From: JAUXFK01 sp034189035
GTDB taxonomy: Bacteria; Desulfobacterota; UBA8473
Direction of reading: 5' to 3'
NCBI GenBank assembly: GCA_034189035.1
Contig: JAXHVA010000019.1
Span: 1-52,574 of the forward strand
Length of the DNA stretch: 52,574 nt
Below, piece after piece: positions 17,729-26,874 of this stretch. The position numbers were made by a program, and so were the translations under genes. The notes under the pieces were generated by a model that was given only the letters and a program-made list of their open reading frames with translations, did not search any database and was not told the origin of the DNA. How positions within the stretch are numbered: the stretch's first letter is position 1; the number at the start of each line of letters is the position of its first letter.

Positions 17729-19095
17729 ACGAAATCTTAGCATTCAGTGGAGGAAGCCTTATACATGGCTCCCACCACGTCTCTTTTAAAGATATTTCCA
17801 CGGATTCCAGAACCATCAGGGCTGGAGAGCTCTTTATCGCACTGGAAGGAGAACACTTTGATGGACATAGATTTATCACAGAAGTCCGTGAAAAGGGGGC
17901 AAGCGGTGCAATCGTAAAAAAAGGGGCATTAAAACAAGAGGAGCAAAACAGCATCGGATTTGTCATAGAGGTTGAAGACACATTAAAGGCACTAGGCGAT
18001 ATTGCCCGCTTTTGGAGGATGAAGCATCCGATTCAAGTTGTAGGCATTACGGGCAGCAATGGGAAGACAACCACCAAAGACATGGTTGGAAAGATTCTGG
18101 AGATACCTTTTAATATATTGAAAACAGAAGGGAATTTTAACAATCAGGTTGGGCTCCCCCTGACACTTTTGAGGTTAAAAGAGAAAGATGAGATCGCAGT
18201 CTTAGAGCTTGGTACAAACAGCCGGTCTGAGATAAAAAGACTGTCCCATATATCTTTGCCGGATGTTGCTGTTATAACCAACATAGGATTGGCACATTTA
18301 CAGGGTTTTCGATCTGTAGATGAGTTAACAGATGAAAAGGGAGAGATATTTAAGGCATTAAGTAAGGACGGCTTTGCAGTAATTAACGAAGATGACGCCA
18401 GGGTATCATCTCTCGGTGCTGCATGTAAGTGCAAAAAGATTCGATTTGCCCTACAAGGCAATGCCGATATCATGGCAAAGGATGTCTCAACAGACAATTC
18501 AGGGAATATATCCTTTATTTTAATAAGTAAACAGGGAGATGTTCATATCAATCTCCCCCTTTATGGGACATTTAATGTCTATAACGCACTAGCAGCAGCC
18601 GGAGTTGCTCAAGCACTGGGTATAGGATTGGACGTCATTCAAAGAGGGTTGGAGGATTTTTATCCTCCATCTGGACGTATGGAGGTCATGGACTTTGGCT
18701 GGTACATGTTGATAAACGATGCGTATAATGCAAACCCAAATTCTGTAGAAATGGCCCTAAAGACCCTCGTTACTTTTAAAGGAGCAAAAAGGACAATAGC
18801 GGTATTAGGAGATATGTTGGAACTGGGAGAGTTTTCAGAATCTGAACATATTCATGCGGGCAAGCTAGTTTCAAAACTGGGAATCGATTATCTATTCACA
18901 ATGGGAGAAGAATCTGTAAATATTGCGCAGGGTGCCAGAGAAGATGGAATGAACATAGAGAGGATTTATTCAGGGAAAGAGCATAAAGAAGTTTTTTTAA
19001 AACTCAAGGCAACGATTAAAGATGGAGATTGTATCTTAGTCAAAGGTTCCAGGGCAATGAAAATGGAATTGATTATAAAGGAATTAATAGAATAA
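17698..19095 (+). CDS. murF: UDP-MurNAc-tripeptide-D-Ala-D-Ala ligase MurF
   Basis: 465 residues. The ATP site is GITGSNGKTTTKDM; the central domain has EGNFNNQVGLPLTLL and ELGTNSRSEI, and the C-terminal domain LINDAYNANPNSVEMAL, all characteristic of MurF. It adds the D-Ala-D-Ala made by Ddl (encoded downstream) to the tripeptide made by MurE, in the cytoplasm. Its start lies inside the last codons of murE, so translation is likely coupled. Confidence 0.96.
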   Translation: MSEADYKFSVNEILAFSGGSLIHGSHHVSFKDISTDSRTIRAGELFIALEGEHFDGHRFITEVREKGASGAIVKKGALKQEEQNSIGFVIEVEDTLKALGDIARFWRMKHPIQVVGITGSNGKTTTKDMVGKILEIPFNILKTEGNFNNQVGLPLTLLRLKEKDEIAVLELGTNSRSEIKRLSHISLPDVAVITNIGLAHLQGFRSVDELTDEKGEIFKALSKDGFAVINEDDARVSSLGAACKCKKIRFALQGNADIMAKDVSTDNSGNISFILISKQGDVHINLPLYGTFNVYNALAAAGVAQALGIGLDVIQRGLEDFYPPSGRMEVMDFGWYMLINDAYNANPNSVEMALKTLVTFKGAKRTIAVLGDMLELGEFSESEHIHAGKLVSKLGIDYLFTMGEESVNIAQGAREDGMNIERIYSGKEHKEVFLKLKATIKDGDCILVKGSRAMKMELIIKELIE

Positions 19096-19100
19096 GGGGG

Positions 19101-19532
19101 GTGATTATAGCGAGGGCAAATCTGAAATCTTTTGGGGAAAGGACAAAAAAGATTCTCGTTGTAGACGATGAAAGCGACATAAGGGACATCTTATCCGATG
19201 TCTTAACATCTGAAGGCTTTGAGGTAAATACAGCAGAAAATGGGGCAGCAGCGCTTCAAATACTGTTAAAAGCCAATTATGACTTACTCATTACAGATGT
19301 AAATATGCCTCAGATGGATGGAATTGAGCTTTTAGACAGGATTTTTGAGAAAAAGATGGAAGTGAAAACCATTATAATGTCAAGCTTGCTTTCTCAAATC
19401 AATATGGAATATGTAAAGAGGAGAAGAATTTCTGGATGTATTTCAAAACCATTCCAACTCGACGAATTGATCGCTACTGTTGAATATGGGCTCGAAGTCA
19501 ACGATAATAAAGCTTCAATAACACAACATTGA
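19101..19532 (+). CDS. stand-alone receiver (CheY-like) protein inside the dcw cluster
   Basis: About 143 residues: one receiver domain and nothing else. The acidic pocket is VVDDE (residues 22-24), the phospho-acceptor Asp66 in LITDVNMP, then MSS and the conserved Lys in SKPF. No DNA-binding or enzyme domain follows. It sits on the same strand, 5 bases after murF, and a 260-bp gap separates it from mraY. Such a gene is not part of the usual dcw set. The start is unclear: the GTG at 19101 sits right against an AAGGGGGG sequence, while a CTG at 19122 has GAGG at good distance. The open frame runs back into murF. The partner kinase is not in the window as far as I can tell. Confidence 0.85.
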   Translation: MIIARANLKSFGERTKKILVVDDESDIRDILSDVLTSEGFEVNTAENGAAALQILLKANYDLLITDVNMPQMDGIELLDRIFEKKMEVKTIIMSSLLSQINMEYVKRRRISGCISKPFQLDELIATVEYGLEVNDNKASITQH

Positions 19533-19596
19533 TATCTGATCTTACCTGATTGGAGGAGTGTAGTTTTTTAAAGAGTCACTGAAGCAGCTATCAAAT

Positions 19597-19653
19597 TTTA
19601 ATTCGTGTATAACGGGTATCATTTCCCTTATTCATTTCTTAACACGAATTAAA
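19597..19653 (+). repeat. 12-bp inverted repeat between the receiver gene and mraY
   Basis: TTTAATTCGTGT at 19597-19608 pairs exactly with 19642-19653, leaving a 33-base loop. It lies in the 260-bp gap that splits the dcw operon into an early and a late part. There is no T-run after it, so it is not a plain terminator; it may be an RNA structure or a regulator site. A second promoter for mraY onward could lie after it, but I see no strong match. Confidence 0.45.
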
Positions 19654-19792
19654 GAACTTAAAAAAGTGCACGTTAGTAAGATTTGGCCATTGTTGAATCT
19701 TGCTGACAGTATTCTCATAGCGCTAAAATGATACGCTGATACATTTAACATTAACTAAAGGTAATTAACGGTTATAAAAGAGAATATAGGAT

Positions 19793-20869
19793 ATGCTTTT
19801 CCACTTACTCTATCCGCTTCATGCAACATATACATATCTTAATGTATTCAAATACATTTCCTTCAGGACAATCTATGCAGCCCTGACAGCGTTATTAATC
19901 TGCTTCTTGCTGGCTCCATGGTTCATTAAGAAGTTGAGTTCTCTTGATATTGGGCAACAAATCAGGGAAGACGGCCCGACCTCCCATCTCAAAAAACACG
20001 GTACGCCAACTATGGGGGGGGCGTTAATTCTCTTTACCTTGACTCTATCTGTATTGCTATGGGGGAATCTTACAAATCCATATTTATGGGTAGTCATTCT
20101 AAGCACCCTAGGATTTGGAGCAATTGGCTTAATAGATGATCATAAAAAATTAGTAAAGAGGGATTCTGCCGGATTAAAGGCTCGATACAAAATGGGAGGT
20201 CAAGTACTTATTGCTTTTCTTATAGGGTCTTTCCTGTATTGGCATAATGACTTCGGCACATCGATCAGTATTCCCTTCTTTAAAGGTGTTCAGCCGGATT
20301 TGGGAGTTCTTTATATCCCCTTTGTCATCCTTGTGGTAGTCGGCACTTCGAATGCGGTTAATCTAACTGACGGACTCGATGGATTGGCTATTGGTCCTAT
20401 GATGATTGCAAGTAGCACTTACCTCCTCTTTTCTTACTTTGCGGGTCACATTAAGATAGCCAATTATTTACAGATACCCTACATCGCCGGAAGTGGAGAA
20501 TTATCCGTTTTTTGTGGGGCCCTATTGGGCGCCGGTATGGGATTCCTCTGGTATAACACCTATCCAGCAGAAGTTTTTATGGGAGACGTTGGGTCCTTGT
20601 CATTAGGGGGAGCGCTTGGGACAATTGCTGTGATAACCAAACAGGAGTTTCTTCTTTGCATAGTTGGAGGACTGTTCGTTGTTGAGGCCCTTTCTGTAAT
20701 CTTCCAGGTAGGTTCATTTAAACTGAGAAAGAAACGTATCCTTCTGATGGCTCCTATACACCACCATTTTGAGTTAAAGGGGTGGGATGAGCCAAAGGTT
20801 ACTGTAAGATTTTGGATTATATCCATAATTCTAGCTCTTATTGCCATTAGTACTTTAAAGCTGAGATAG
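19793..20869 (+). CDS. mraY: phospho-MurNAc-pentapeptide transferase MraY
   Basis: 358 residues and about ten membrane helices. The N-terminus MLFHLLYPLH is the family form. Conserved motifs are GxPTMGG (GTPTMGGALIL), the catalytic acidic stretches IDDHKKL and NLTDGLDGLA, and the late HHHFELKGW. It transfers phospho-MurNAc-pentapeptide to undecaprenyl phosphate, giving lipid I at the inner membrane. MurG, encoded downstream, takes the product. Confidence 0.97.
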   Translation: MLFHLLYPLHATYTYLNVFKYISFRTIYAALTALLICFLLAPWFIKKLSSLDIGQQIREDGPTSHLKKHGTPTMGGALILFTLTLSVLLWGNLTNPYLWVVILSTLGFGAIGLIDDHKKLVKRDSAGLKARYKMGGQVLIAFLIGSFLYWHNDFGTSISIPFFKGVQPDLGVLYIPFVILVVVGTSNAVNLTDGLDGLAIGPMMIASSTYLLFSYFAGHIKIANYLQIPYIAGSGELSVFCGALLGAGMGFLWYNTYPAEVFMGDVGSLSLGGALGTIAVITKQEFLLCIVGGLFVVEALSVIFQVGSFKLRKKRILLMAPIHHHFELKGWDEPKVTVRFWIISIILALIAISTLKLR

Positions 20870-20928
20870 TAAAAGAGAGTTATAACCCTAAAATCCTTTT
20901 GTTTTATTAACCGGCTGGGGAGAGTGTT

Positions 20929-22323
20929 TTGCTTGAGATTAAAGATAAGAAGGTGTTGATTGTCGGCCTTGGGAAAAGTGGAATTTCGTGTGCGCGGTTC
21001 TTAAAAAATAAAGGGGCAGTTGTAACAGCCACTGACTGCAAATCCTTTGACAATTTAAATGAAGAGGCAAAGAGGTTAAAGTCTTCAGGTATTCGTATAG
21101 AGGCAAATGGGCATAGGATTGAAACTTTTATGGATGCTGATATTATTGTTATGAGTCCTGGAGTTTCAATGGATATCCAACCCGTAAAACTGGCAAGAGA
21201 GAAAGGAATTACGGTGATAAGTGAAATAGAGCTCGCATATAACTTTATAAAAACACCTATCATCGCAATTACCGGTACAAATGGGAAGACTACGACAACA
21301 AGCCTGATTGGCGAAGTCCTTCGAAAATCCCAAAGGGAGGTCTTTATTGGTGGAAATATCGGTAACCCCTTAATCGAGTATATCAGTATCAAGAAAGAAA
21401 AAGACTATGTAGTTGCAGAGATCAGTAGCTTCCAATTAGAAGGTGTTGTGGATTTCAAGCCGAATATAGCTATACTACTCAACATCTCCCCGGATCATCT
21501 TGATCGATATCCTTCATACCAGGAGTATATTAAGGCAAAAGAAAGGATATTCATCAATCAAGGAAAAGAGGATGTTGCAATTTTAAATGCTGACGACCCT
21601 TTGATCTTAAAGATCGCCGATTCTTTAAAAAATATAAGAAAAATTTATTTTAGCATGAAAAAGAAGATAGACAAGGGTGTCTATCTGGAAGTTGATTCTA
21701 TTGTATCAGAGATTGATAACCAAAAGTATTTTTACAGCACAGAGAAATTTAAGATAAAGGGGACTCATAATATGGAAAACATAATGGCTGCTATAGCAGC
21801 AGCCCAGATATGTAAATGCGATAATGAACAGATAAAAGATGCAATAGACAACTTTACAGGTCTTGAACATCGCATGGAGTTTGTTAAAGAAATATCCGGG
21901 GTACAATATTACAATGATTCGAAGGCAACCAATGCCGGAGCAGTGGAAAAGTCGCTTATGAGTTTTAATCAACCAGTAATACTTATAGCTGGGGGCAAAG
22001 ACAAAGGAACTGGCTACGATAGATTAAAAGGCTTAGTAAATGAAAAGGTGAAGAGGCTGATCCTCCTTGGCGAGGCAAAGGAGATACTTCTTAAAGATCT
22101 GGGGAGTCTCACACAAACCCTCACAGCAGATTCACTGCAAGAGGCGGTTGAACTTGCATGGTTAGCTTCTTCTCCTGGCGATATTGTCCTATTATCCCCT
22201 GCATGTTCGAGTTTTGACATGTTTTCGGATTATAAAGAGAGAGGAAAGATATTCAAGGCAACTGTGAGTGAGCTGGAGGAAAAAGCCGAAAAGATCAGGA
22301 AAGAAGTGAATGAGGCAACATAA
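20929..22323 (+). CDS. murD: UDP-MurNAc-Ala-D-Glu ligase MurD
   Basis: 464 residues with the N-terminal Rossmann motif VLIVGLGKSGISCARFL, the P-loop AITGTNGKTTTTSLI and the C-terminal substrate region YYNDSKATNAGA, GGKDKG and LLSPACSSFDMF. It adds D-glutamate to UDP-MurNAc-L-Ala in the cytoplasm. The start is TTG with GGGGAG at suitable distance. It overlaps ftsW by 14 bases. Confidence 0.96.
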   Translation: MLEIKDKKVLIVGLGKSGISCARFLKNKGAVVTATDCKSFDNLNEEAKRLKSSGIRIEANGHRIETFMDADIIVMSPGVSMDIQPVKLAREKGITVISEIELAYNFIKTPIIAITGTNGKTTTTSLIGEVLRKSQREVFIGGNIGNPLIEYISIKKEKDYVVAEISSFQLEGVVDFKPNIAILLNISPDHLDRYPSYQEYIKAKERIFINQGKEDVAILNADDPLILKIADSLKNIRKIYFSMKKKIDKGVYLEVDSIVSEIDNQKYFYSTEKFKIKGTHNMENIMAAIAAAQICKCDNEQIKDAIDNFTGLEHRMEFVKEISGVQYYNDSKATNAGAVEKSLMSFNQPVILIAGGKDKGTGYDRLKGLVNEKVKRLILLGEAKEILLKDLGSLTQTLTADSLQEAVELAWLASSPGDIVLLSPACSSFDMFSDYKERGKIFKATVSELEEKAEKIRKEVNEAT

Positions 22324-23410
22324 AGGATTCGACAACATATTGCTTATTGCAACACTTATGCTGGTTGGTATTGGTATTGTTATGGTGTACAGCGCAAGTG
22401 CCATAATAGCAGAAGATAGATTCAATAACGAATACTTCTTCTTAAAAAGACAGGCTGCATTTGCATTTATAAGCATTGTAATTATGTTCATTGTAACAAA
22501 GATAGATCATCAGTTTTACAAAAGTACTGCATATGTCATTCTTGGGATAAGTATTACCTCTCTGATTCTTGTATTGGTCCCTGGAGTTGGAAGCAAAATC
22601 GGAGGGTCAACAAGGTGGTTTAGAATAGCGGCTATTTCGATCCAGCCTTCCGAATTCGCCAAACTCGGTCTGATAATCTATCTTGCTTACTCCTTATCAA
22701 AAAAGAAAAAAGGTATCAAAACATTCTCTGTAGGTGTTCTCCCCCATCTTATCATTACAGGTATTATTTTCTTACTCATTATGCAACAGCCGGATATGGG
22801 CACAGCGCTGTGTCTCGGAGTGATTATGTTTACAATGCTCTTCGCATCAGGTGTTAGGCTCTCACATCTGTCCTTGATATTGATATCCGTCTCTCCTGTT
22901 ATCTACTTTCTTATAATCAATAAAGCCTATCGGTTGGAAAGGTGGACGGCATTTCTCAACCCATGGAAAGACCCTGCAGATTCAGGTTTCCAGGTTATTC
23001 AATCCTTGTATGCATTTGGTTCGGGTGGAATATTCGGACGGGGGTTGGGAGATGGAAAACAGAAACTCTTCTATCTTCCAGAACCCCATACTGATTTCAT
23101 CTTCTCAGTTATAGGCGAAGAGTTGGGTTTAATTGGTGTACTTATTGTTATTGGTATATTTTTGATATTTATCTATCGCGGCATTATGATCGCTATCAGA
23201 TCTTCTGATCTTTTCAGTATCTATCTGGCACTTGGGATTACTACCTTGATAGGATTGCAGGCAATTATCCATCTGGGCGTTACAATGGGACTTTTGCCAA
23301 CAAAGGGTATTCCCCTTCCCTATATTAGTTATGGAGGGTCATCCCTTTTAACCAATATGATCGGTTTGGGTATATTACTCAATATCTCTTCACAGGTGAA
23401 AAAGAGATGA
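22310..23410 (+). CDS. ftsW: septal peptidoglycan polymerase FtsW
   Basis: 366 residues, about ten membrane helices, SEDS family. Typical motifs are MVYSAS near the start, GGSTRWF, QPSEFAKL, QQPDMGTAL, PEPHTDFIFSVIGEELG and the late PLPYISYGGSS. It polymerises glycan strands from lipid II and works with FtsI. RodA is a paralogue, but the place between murD and murG identifies FtsW. The gene starts inside the 3' end of murD and murG begins five bases after its stop. Confidence 0.95.
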   Translation: MRQHKGFDNILLIATLMLVGIGIVMVYSASAIIAEDRFNNEYFFLKRQAAFAFISIVIMFIVTKIDHQFYKSTAYVILGISITSLILVLVPGVGSKIGGSTRWFRIAAISIQPSEFAKLGLIIYLAYSLSKKKKGIKTFSVGVLPHLIITGIIFLLIMQQPDMGTALCLGVIMFTMLFASGVRLSHLSLILISVSPVIYFLIINKAYRLERWTAFLNPWKDPADSGFQVIQSLYAFGSGGIFGRGLGDGKQKLFYLPEPHTDFIFSVIGEELGLIGVLIVIGIFLIFIYRGIMIAIRSSDLFSIYLALGITTLIGLQAIIHLGVTMGLLPTKGIPLPYISYGGSSLLTNMIGLGILLNISSQVKKR

Positions 23411-23414
23411 TTCA

Positions 23415-24527
23415 ATGAGGATATTAATAGCAGGTGGAGGAACAGGCGGCCATCTATTCCCTGGAATCGCTTTGGCAGAAGAATTTATTAGAAGGGATTG
23501 CCAGAACACCTGTATCTTTGTAGGGACAATGGAAGGGATAGAGTCGAGAGTTGTCCAAAGGGAGGGTTTTGATCTCAAAACAATTGATGTTAAGGGGGTC
23601 AAGGGGAAATCCATTAAAGAAAAAGTTGGTAATCTGTTCCTTATTCCAAAGAGTCTCTATCAGTCTTTCGCCCTTATTAAAGATAACAGACCGAACCTGG
23701 TTATTGGTACGGGAGGATATGCCTCAGCCCCTGTAGTATTTGTTGCCTTTCTGATGAGGATTAAAACTGCAATATGCGAGCAGAATTCCTTCCCTGGTAT
23801 AACAAACAGGATATTGGCTAGGTTTGTGGACAGGATATTCATATCGTATCCACAAACCGTGTATCTTTCTTCTATGAAAAAAGCTCGATTTACAGGTAAT
23901 CCTATAAGGAAGAGTTTGATAGAGAGTGTCTTAAAGAAGAAGGTGCAAAAGGAGAAGTTTACATTACTTGTCCTGGGTGGAAGCCAGGGTGCACATTCGG
24001 TAAATGAAAAGATGATTGAGGCTCTTATCTATCTTGCCCCTTATAAAGAGTCATTACGAATAATACACCAGACCGGGGACACAGATCATCAAAGGGTTTC
24101 TCAGATATATACTGAAAAAGGGATGGATTCAAAGATTGTACAATTCATTGATGATATGGCACAGGCATATCAAGCCGCGAATCTCGTTATATGCCGTGCT
24201 GGGGCCACTACGCTTTCTGAAATTACATTATTCGGTAAGGCCTCGATTCTCATTCCATTCTCTTTTGCGGCTAACAACCATCAAGAAAAAAACGCCAGGG
24301 TTTTGCTAAATAAGGAAGCGGCAAAGATGATATTAGAGAGAGATTTGAATGGAAAGAATCTAGCCGATTTGATCATTGCTTTGGCATCAGATCAAGATAC
24401 CATATTGAATATGGAAAAGGCAGCCTTAAAATTGGGGAAACCAAAAGCTGCAAAAGAGATTGTAGACATCTGCTATGAGATATTGGATATAAAAGATATC
24501 CAAAAAAATCCCGGCTCGGCCGGTTAA
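23415..24527 (+). CDS. murG: MurG N-acetylglucosaminyltransferase
   Basis: 370 residues, a GT-B glycosyltransferase. The first domain has the glycine-rich GGGTGGHLFPGIALAEEF; the second has LVLGGSQGAHSVN and the UDP-GlcNAc-binding region CRAGATTLSEIT with PFSFAANNHQEKNA. It makes lipid II from lipid I at the inner face of the membrane. A 29-bp gap separates it from murC. Confidence 0.96.
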   Translation: MRILIAGGGTGGHLFPGIALAEEFIRRDCQNTCIFVGTMEGIESRVVQREGFDLKTIDVKGVKGKSIKEKVGNLFLIPKSLYQSFALIKDNRPNLVIGTGGYASAPVVFVAFLMRIKTAICEQNSFPGITNRILARFVDRIFISYPQTVYLSSMKKARFTGNPIRKSLIESVLKKKVQKEKFTLLVLGGSQGAHSVNEKMIEALIYLAPYKESLRIIHQTGDTDHQRVSQIYTEKGMDSKIVQFIDDMAQAYQAANLVICRAGATTLSEITLFGKASILIPFSFAANNHQEKNARVLLNKEAAKMILERDLNGKNLADLIIALASDQDTILNMEKAALKLGKPKAAKEIVDICYEILDIKDIQKNPGSAG

Positions 24528-24556
24528 TTATCAAATGCGAGGCGCAGAGGAACTCG

Positions 24557-25924
24557 ATGTATAAAAAGAAAAAGCATATCCATTTTGTAGGAATCGGTGG
24601 TATTGGAATGAGCGGTATTGCCGAGGTATTACTTAACCTGGGATATAAAGTGAGTGGATCAGATATAAAAGAGTCTGAGATTACAATACGGTTAAGCCAA
24701 TTAGGTGCCACTGTAAATTATGAGCACAGCAACGATAACGTGAAAGATGCAAGTGTAGTTGTAGTATCTTCAGCCATAAGCCCAAATAATCCTGAAGTAA
24801 TAGAAGCCCACGAACGCCTTATCCCTGTTATCCCCCGGGCAGAGATGCTCGCTGAATTGATGAGAATGAAATACAGTGTTGCGGTATCAGGCACTCATGG
24901 AAAGACCACGACTACATCAATGATAGCAACTGTATTGGCTAATAGAGGTATGGACCCTACTGTAATAATCGGAGGAAGACTCAATAGTATAGACAGCAAT
25001 GCGAAACTCGGACAGGGGGATTTTCTAGTCGCTGAGGCAGACGAAAGTGATGGTTCTTTTTTAATGCTTACCCCTACAATTGCCGTGGTTACAAACATAG
25101 ACCAGGAGCATATGGACCATTACAGGGATATTGCACAAGTAAAGAAGTCTTATTTAGACTTCATAAATAAGATCCCTTTTTACGGCCTTGCTATTATATG
25201 TCTAGATCATAAGAATATCCAGGGCCTTATACCAGAAATAAAAAAGAGATACATAACCTATGGGTTGACAAGCCAGGCAGATATTCAGGCAAGAGAGCTT
25301 GCATTTAATGGGGATGAGACTCAATTTGATGTATTACATTACGGGGAATCCCTCGGCGAGATTACACTTCAAATGCCAGGTACTCACAATGTATACAATG
25401 CCTTGGCAGCCATAGCCGTTGGCCTTGAACTGGATATTGATTTTGACTGCATACAGGGGAGCCTAAATAGCTTTAAAGGTATCCAGAGAAGGTTTCAGAT
25501 AAAGGGTGAGTACCACAATATCCTTATTGTGGATGACTATGCCCACCATCCTATAGAGATAAGGGCGACCCTGTCTGGGGCAAAGGCTGGATGGGGAAGG
25601 CGACTCGTAGCTGTTTTCCAACCCCATCGATTCACTCGGGTCAAAGACCTTTATGAAGAGTTTCTGACTGCATTCAATCAGGCAGATATATTAATAATTA
25701 CAGATATATATCCTGCAGGTGAAGAACCAATACCAGGGGTCGATGCAAGGTCTCTCTTTGATGGTATGAAGGAACATGGATATAAGAATATATCGTTTTT
25801 ACCAGATAAAGACAGGATCGCTTCCCATTTAAAGAAGATACTAAAGAAGGGAGATCTCTTAATTACTATGGGGGCAGGGGATATATACAAGGTTGGAGAT
25901 GAGTTGATAGATAAGCTAAAATAA
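24557..25924 (+). CDS. murC: UDP-MurNAc-L-alanine ligase MurC
   Basis: 455 residues. The N-terminal motif is HFVGIGGIGMSGIAEVL, the P-loop is VSGTHGKTTTTSM and the catalytic region includes EADESDGSFL and NIDQEHMDHY. The C-terminal domain has DDYAHHP and FQPHRFTR, both typical of MurC. It adds the first residue, L-alanine, to UDP-MurNAc. AGAGGA lies upstream of the ATG at proper distance. Confidence 0.97.
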   Translation: MYKKKKHIHFVGIGGIGMSGIAEVLLNLGYKVSGSDIKESEITIRLSQLGATVNYEHSNDNVKDASVVVVSSAISPNNPEVIEAHERLIPVIPRAEMLAELMRMKYSVAVSGTHGKTTTTSMIATVLANRGMDPTVIIGGRLNSIDSNAKLGQGDFLVAEADESDGSFLMLTPTIAVVTNIDQEHMDHYRDIAQVKKSYLDFINKIPFYGLAIICLDHKNIQGLIPEIKKRYITYGLTSQADIQARELAFNGDETQFDVLHYGESLGEITLQMPGTHNVYNALAAIAVGLELDIDFDCIQGSLNSFKGIQRRFQIKGEYHNILIVDDYAHHPIEIRATLSGAKAGWGRRLVAVFQPHRFTRVKDLYEEFLTAFNQADILIITDIYPAGEEPIPGVDARSLFDGMKEHGYKNISFLPDKDRIASHLKKILKKGDLLITMGAGDIYKVGDELIDKLK

Positions 25925-25950
25925 TTTTAATCTTTAACTATGAGAAAATA

Positions 25951-26871
25951 TTGTTGAATAGGGTAAAAGCAGAGGAGATTAAGGAGATTATAAAAGGAGA
26001 CATCCTTATTAATCATCCGTTGAAAGAGTACACTTCTTTAAAGGTAGGTGGATCAGCGGATCTAATCGTATTTCCAGATGATAGAGAAGACCTTATAAAG
26101 ATTATTCGATGTCTTGATGAAGAGCAAACACCTTATTTCATCCTGGGTAGTGGGACGAACCTCTTAATTGGAGATAGAGGAGTAAGAGAGGTTATAATAA
26201 GCCTATCAACTGGTTTTAATCGATTGGAATTAATAGAAGGGAATAAGTCTCCCCTGATATTTGCTGAGGCAGGGGTATCATTGGTCAGTTTAGTCAGGTT
26301 TTCCGTAGATCATAGTCTTTCAGGTCTTGAGTTTGCCTGTGGTATCCCTGGCACTGTGGGTGGTGGTATTGTCATGAATGCTGGTGGCAGGCTCGGGGCA
26401 TTTGAAGATGTAACCCAATCAATTACTATTTTAAACCATAAGGGGAAGCTCATTACCAAAACAAGACAAGAATTGGCCTTTTTATATAGAAAATTACATC
26501 TCGCTCCGGGAAGTATCGTGTTAAGCGCGATATTTCAATTAAACAAAGGTGATCAACCCAATATAAAAAATAGAATACGAAAAGAGATAAACAGGAGGAA
26601 GGAAACACTCCCTCTCGAATTTCCAAATGCTGGTTCAATATTCAAGAATCCTGAAGGTAAAAAGGCTGGTAAATTGATTGACCAGGCGGGTCTTAAAGGC
26701 ACTCAAATAGGGGGAGCAAGGGTGTCGGATATGCATGCAAATATCATAGTGAATAATGGAAATGCTACAGCAAGTGACATCCTGCGCTTAATAGAGGAGA
26801 TCAAGACCCGTGTGTATCAAAAAACAGGTGTAATGTTAGAGCCAGAAATAAAGATCGTAGGTGAGTACTAA
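25951..26871 (+). CDS. murB: UDP-N-acetylenolpyruvoylglucosamine reductase MurB
   Basis: 306 residues, an FAD protein. The FAD-binding part has YTSLKVGGSADL, GSGTNLLIGDRG and GIPGTVGGGIVMNAGG. PNAGSIFKNP holds the catalytic Ser, and PEIKIVGE ends the protein. The short length and lack of the extra loop suggest type II MurB. It forms UDP-MurNAc with NADPH, before MurC acts. The start codon is a TTG (25951) with a weak ribosome site; a second TTG follows at once. Confidence 0.95.
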   Translation: MLNRVKAEEIKEIIKGDILINHPLKEYTSLKVGGSADLIVFPDDREDLIKIIRCLDEEQTPYFILGSGTNLLIGDRGVREVIISLSTGFNRLELIEGNKSPLIFAEAGVSLVSLVRFSVDHSLSGLEFACGIPGTVGGGIVMNAGGRLGAFEDVTQSITILNHKGKLITKTRQELAFLYRKLHLAPGSIVLSAIFQLNKGDQPNIKNRIRKEINRRKETLPLEFPNAGSIFKNPEGKKAGKLIDQAGLKGTQIGGARVSDMHANIIVNNGNATASDILRLIEEIKTRVYQKTGVMLEPEIKIVGEY

Positions 26872-26874
26872 TCT

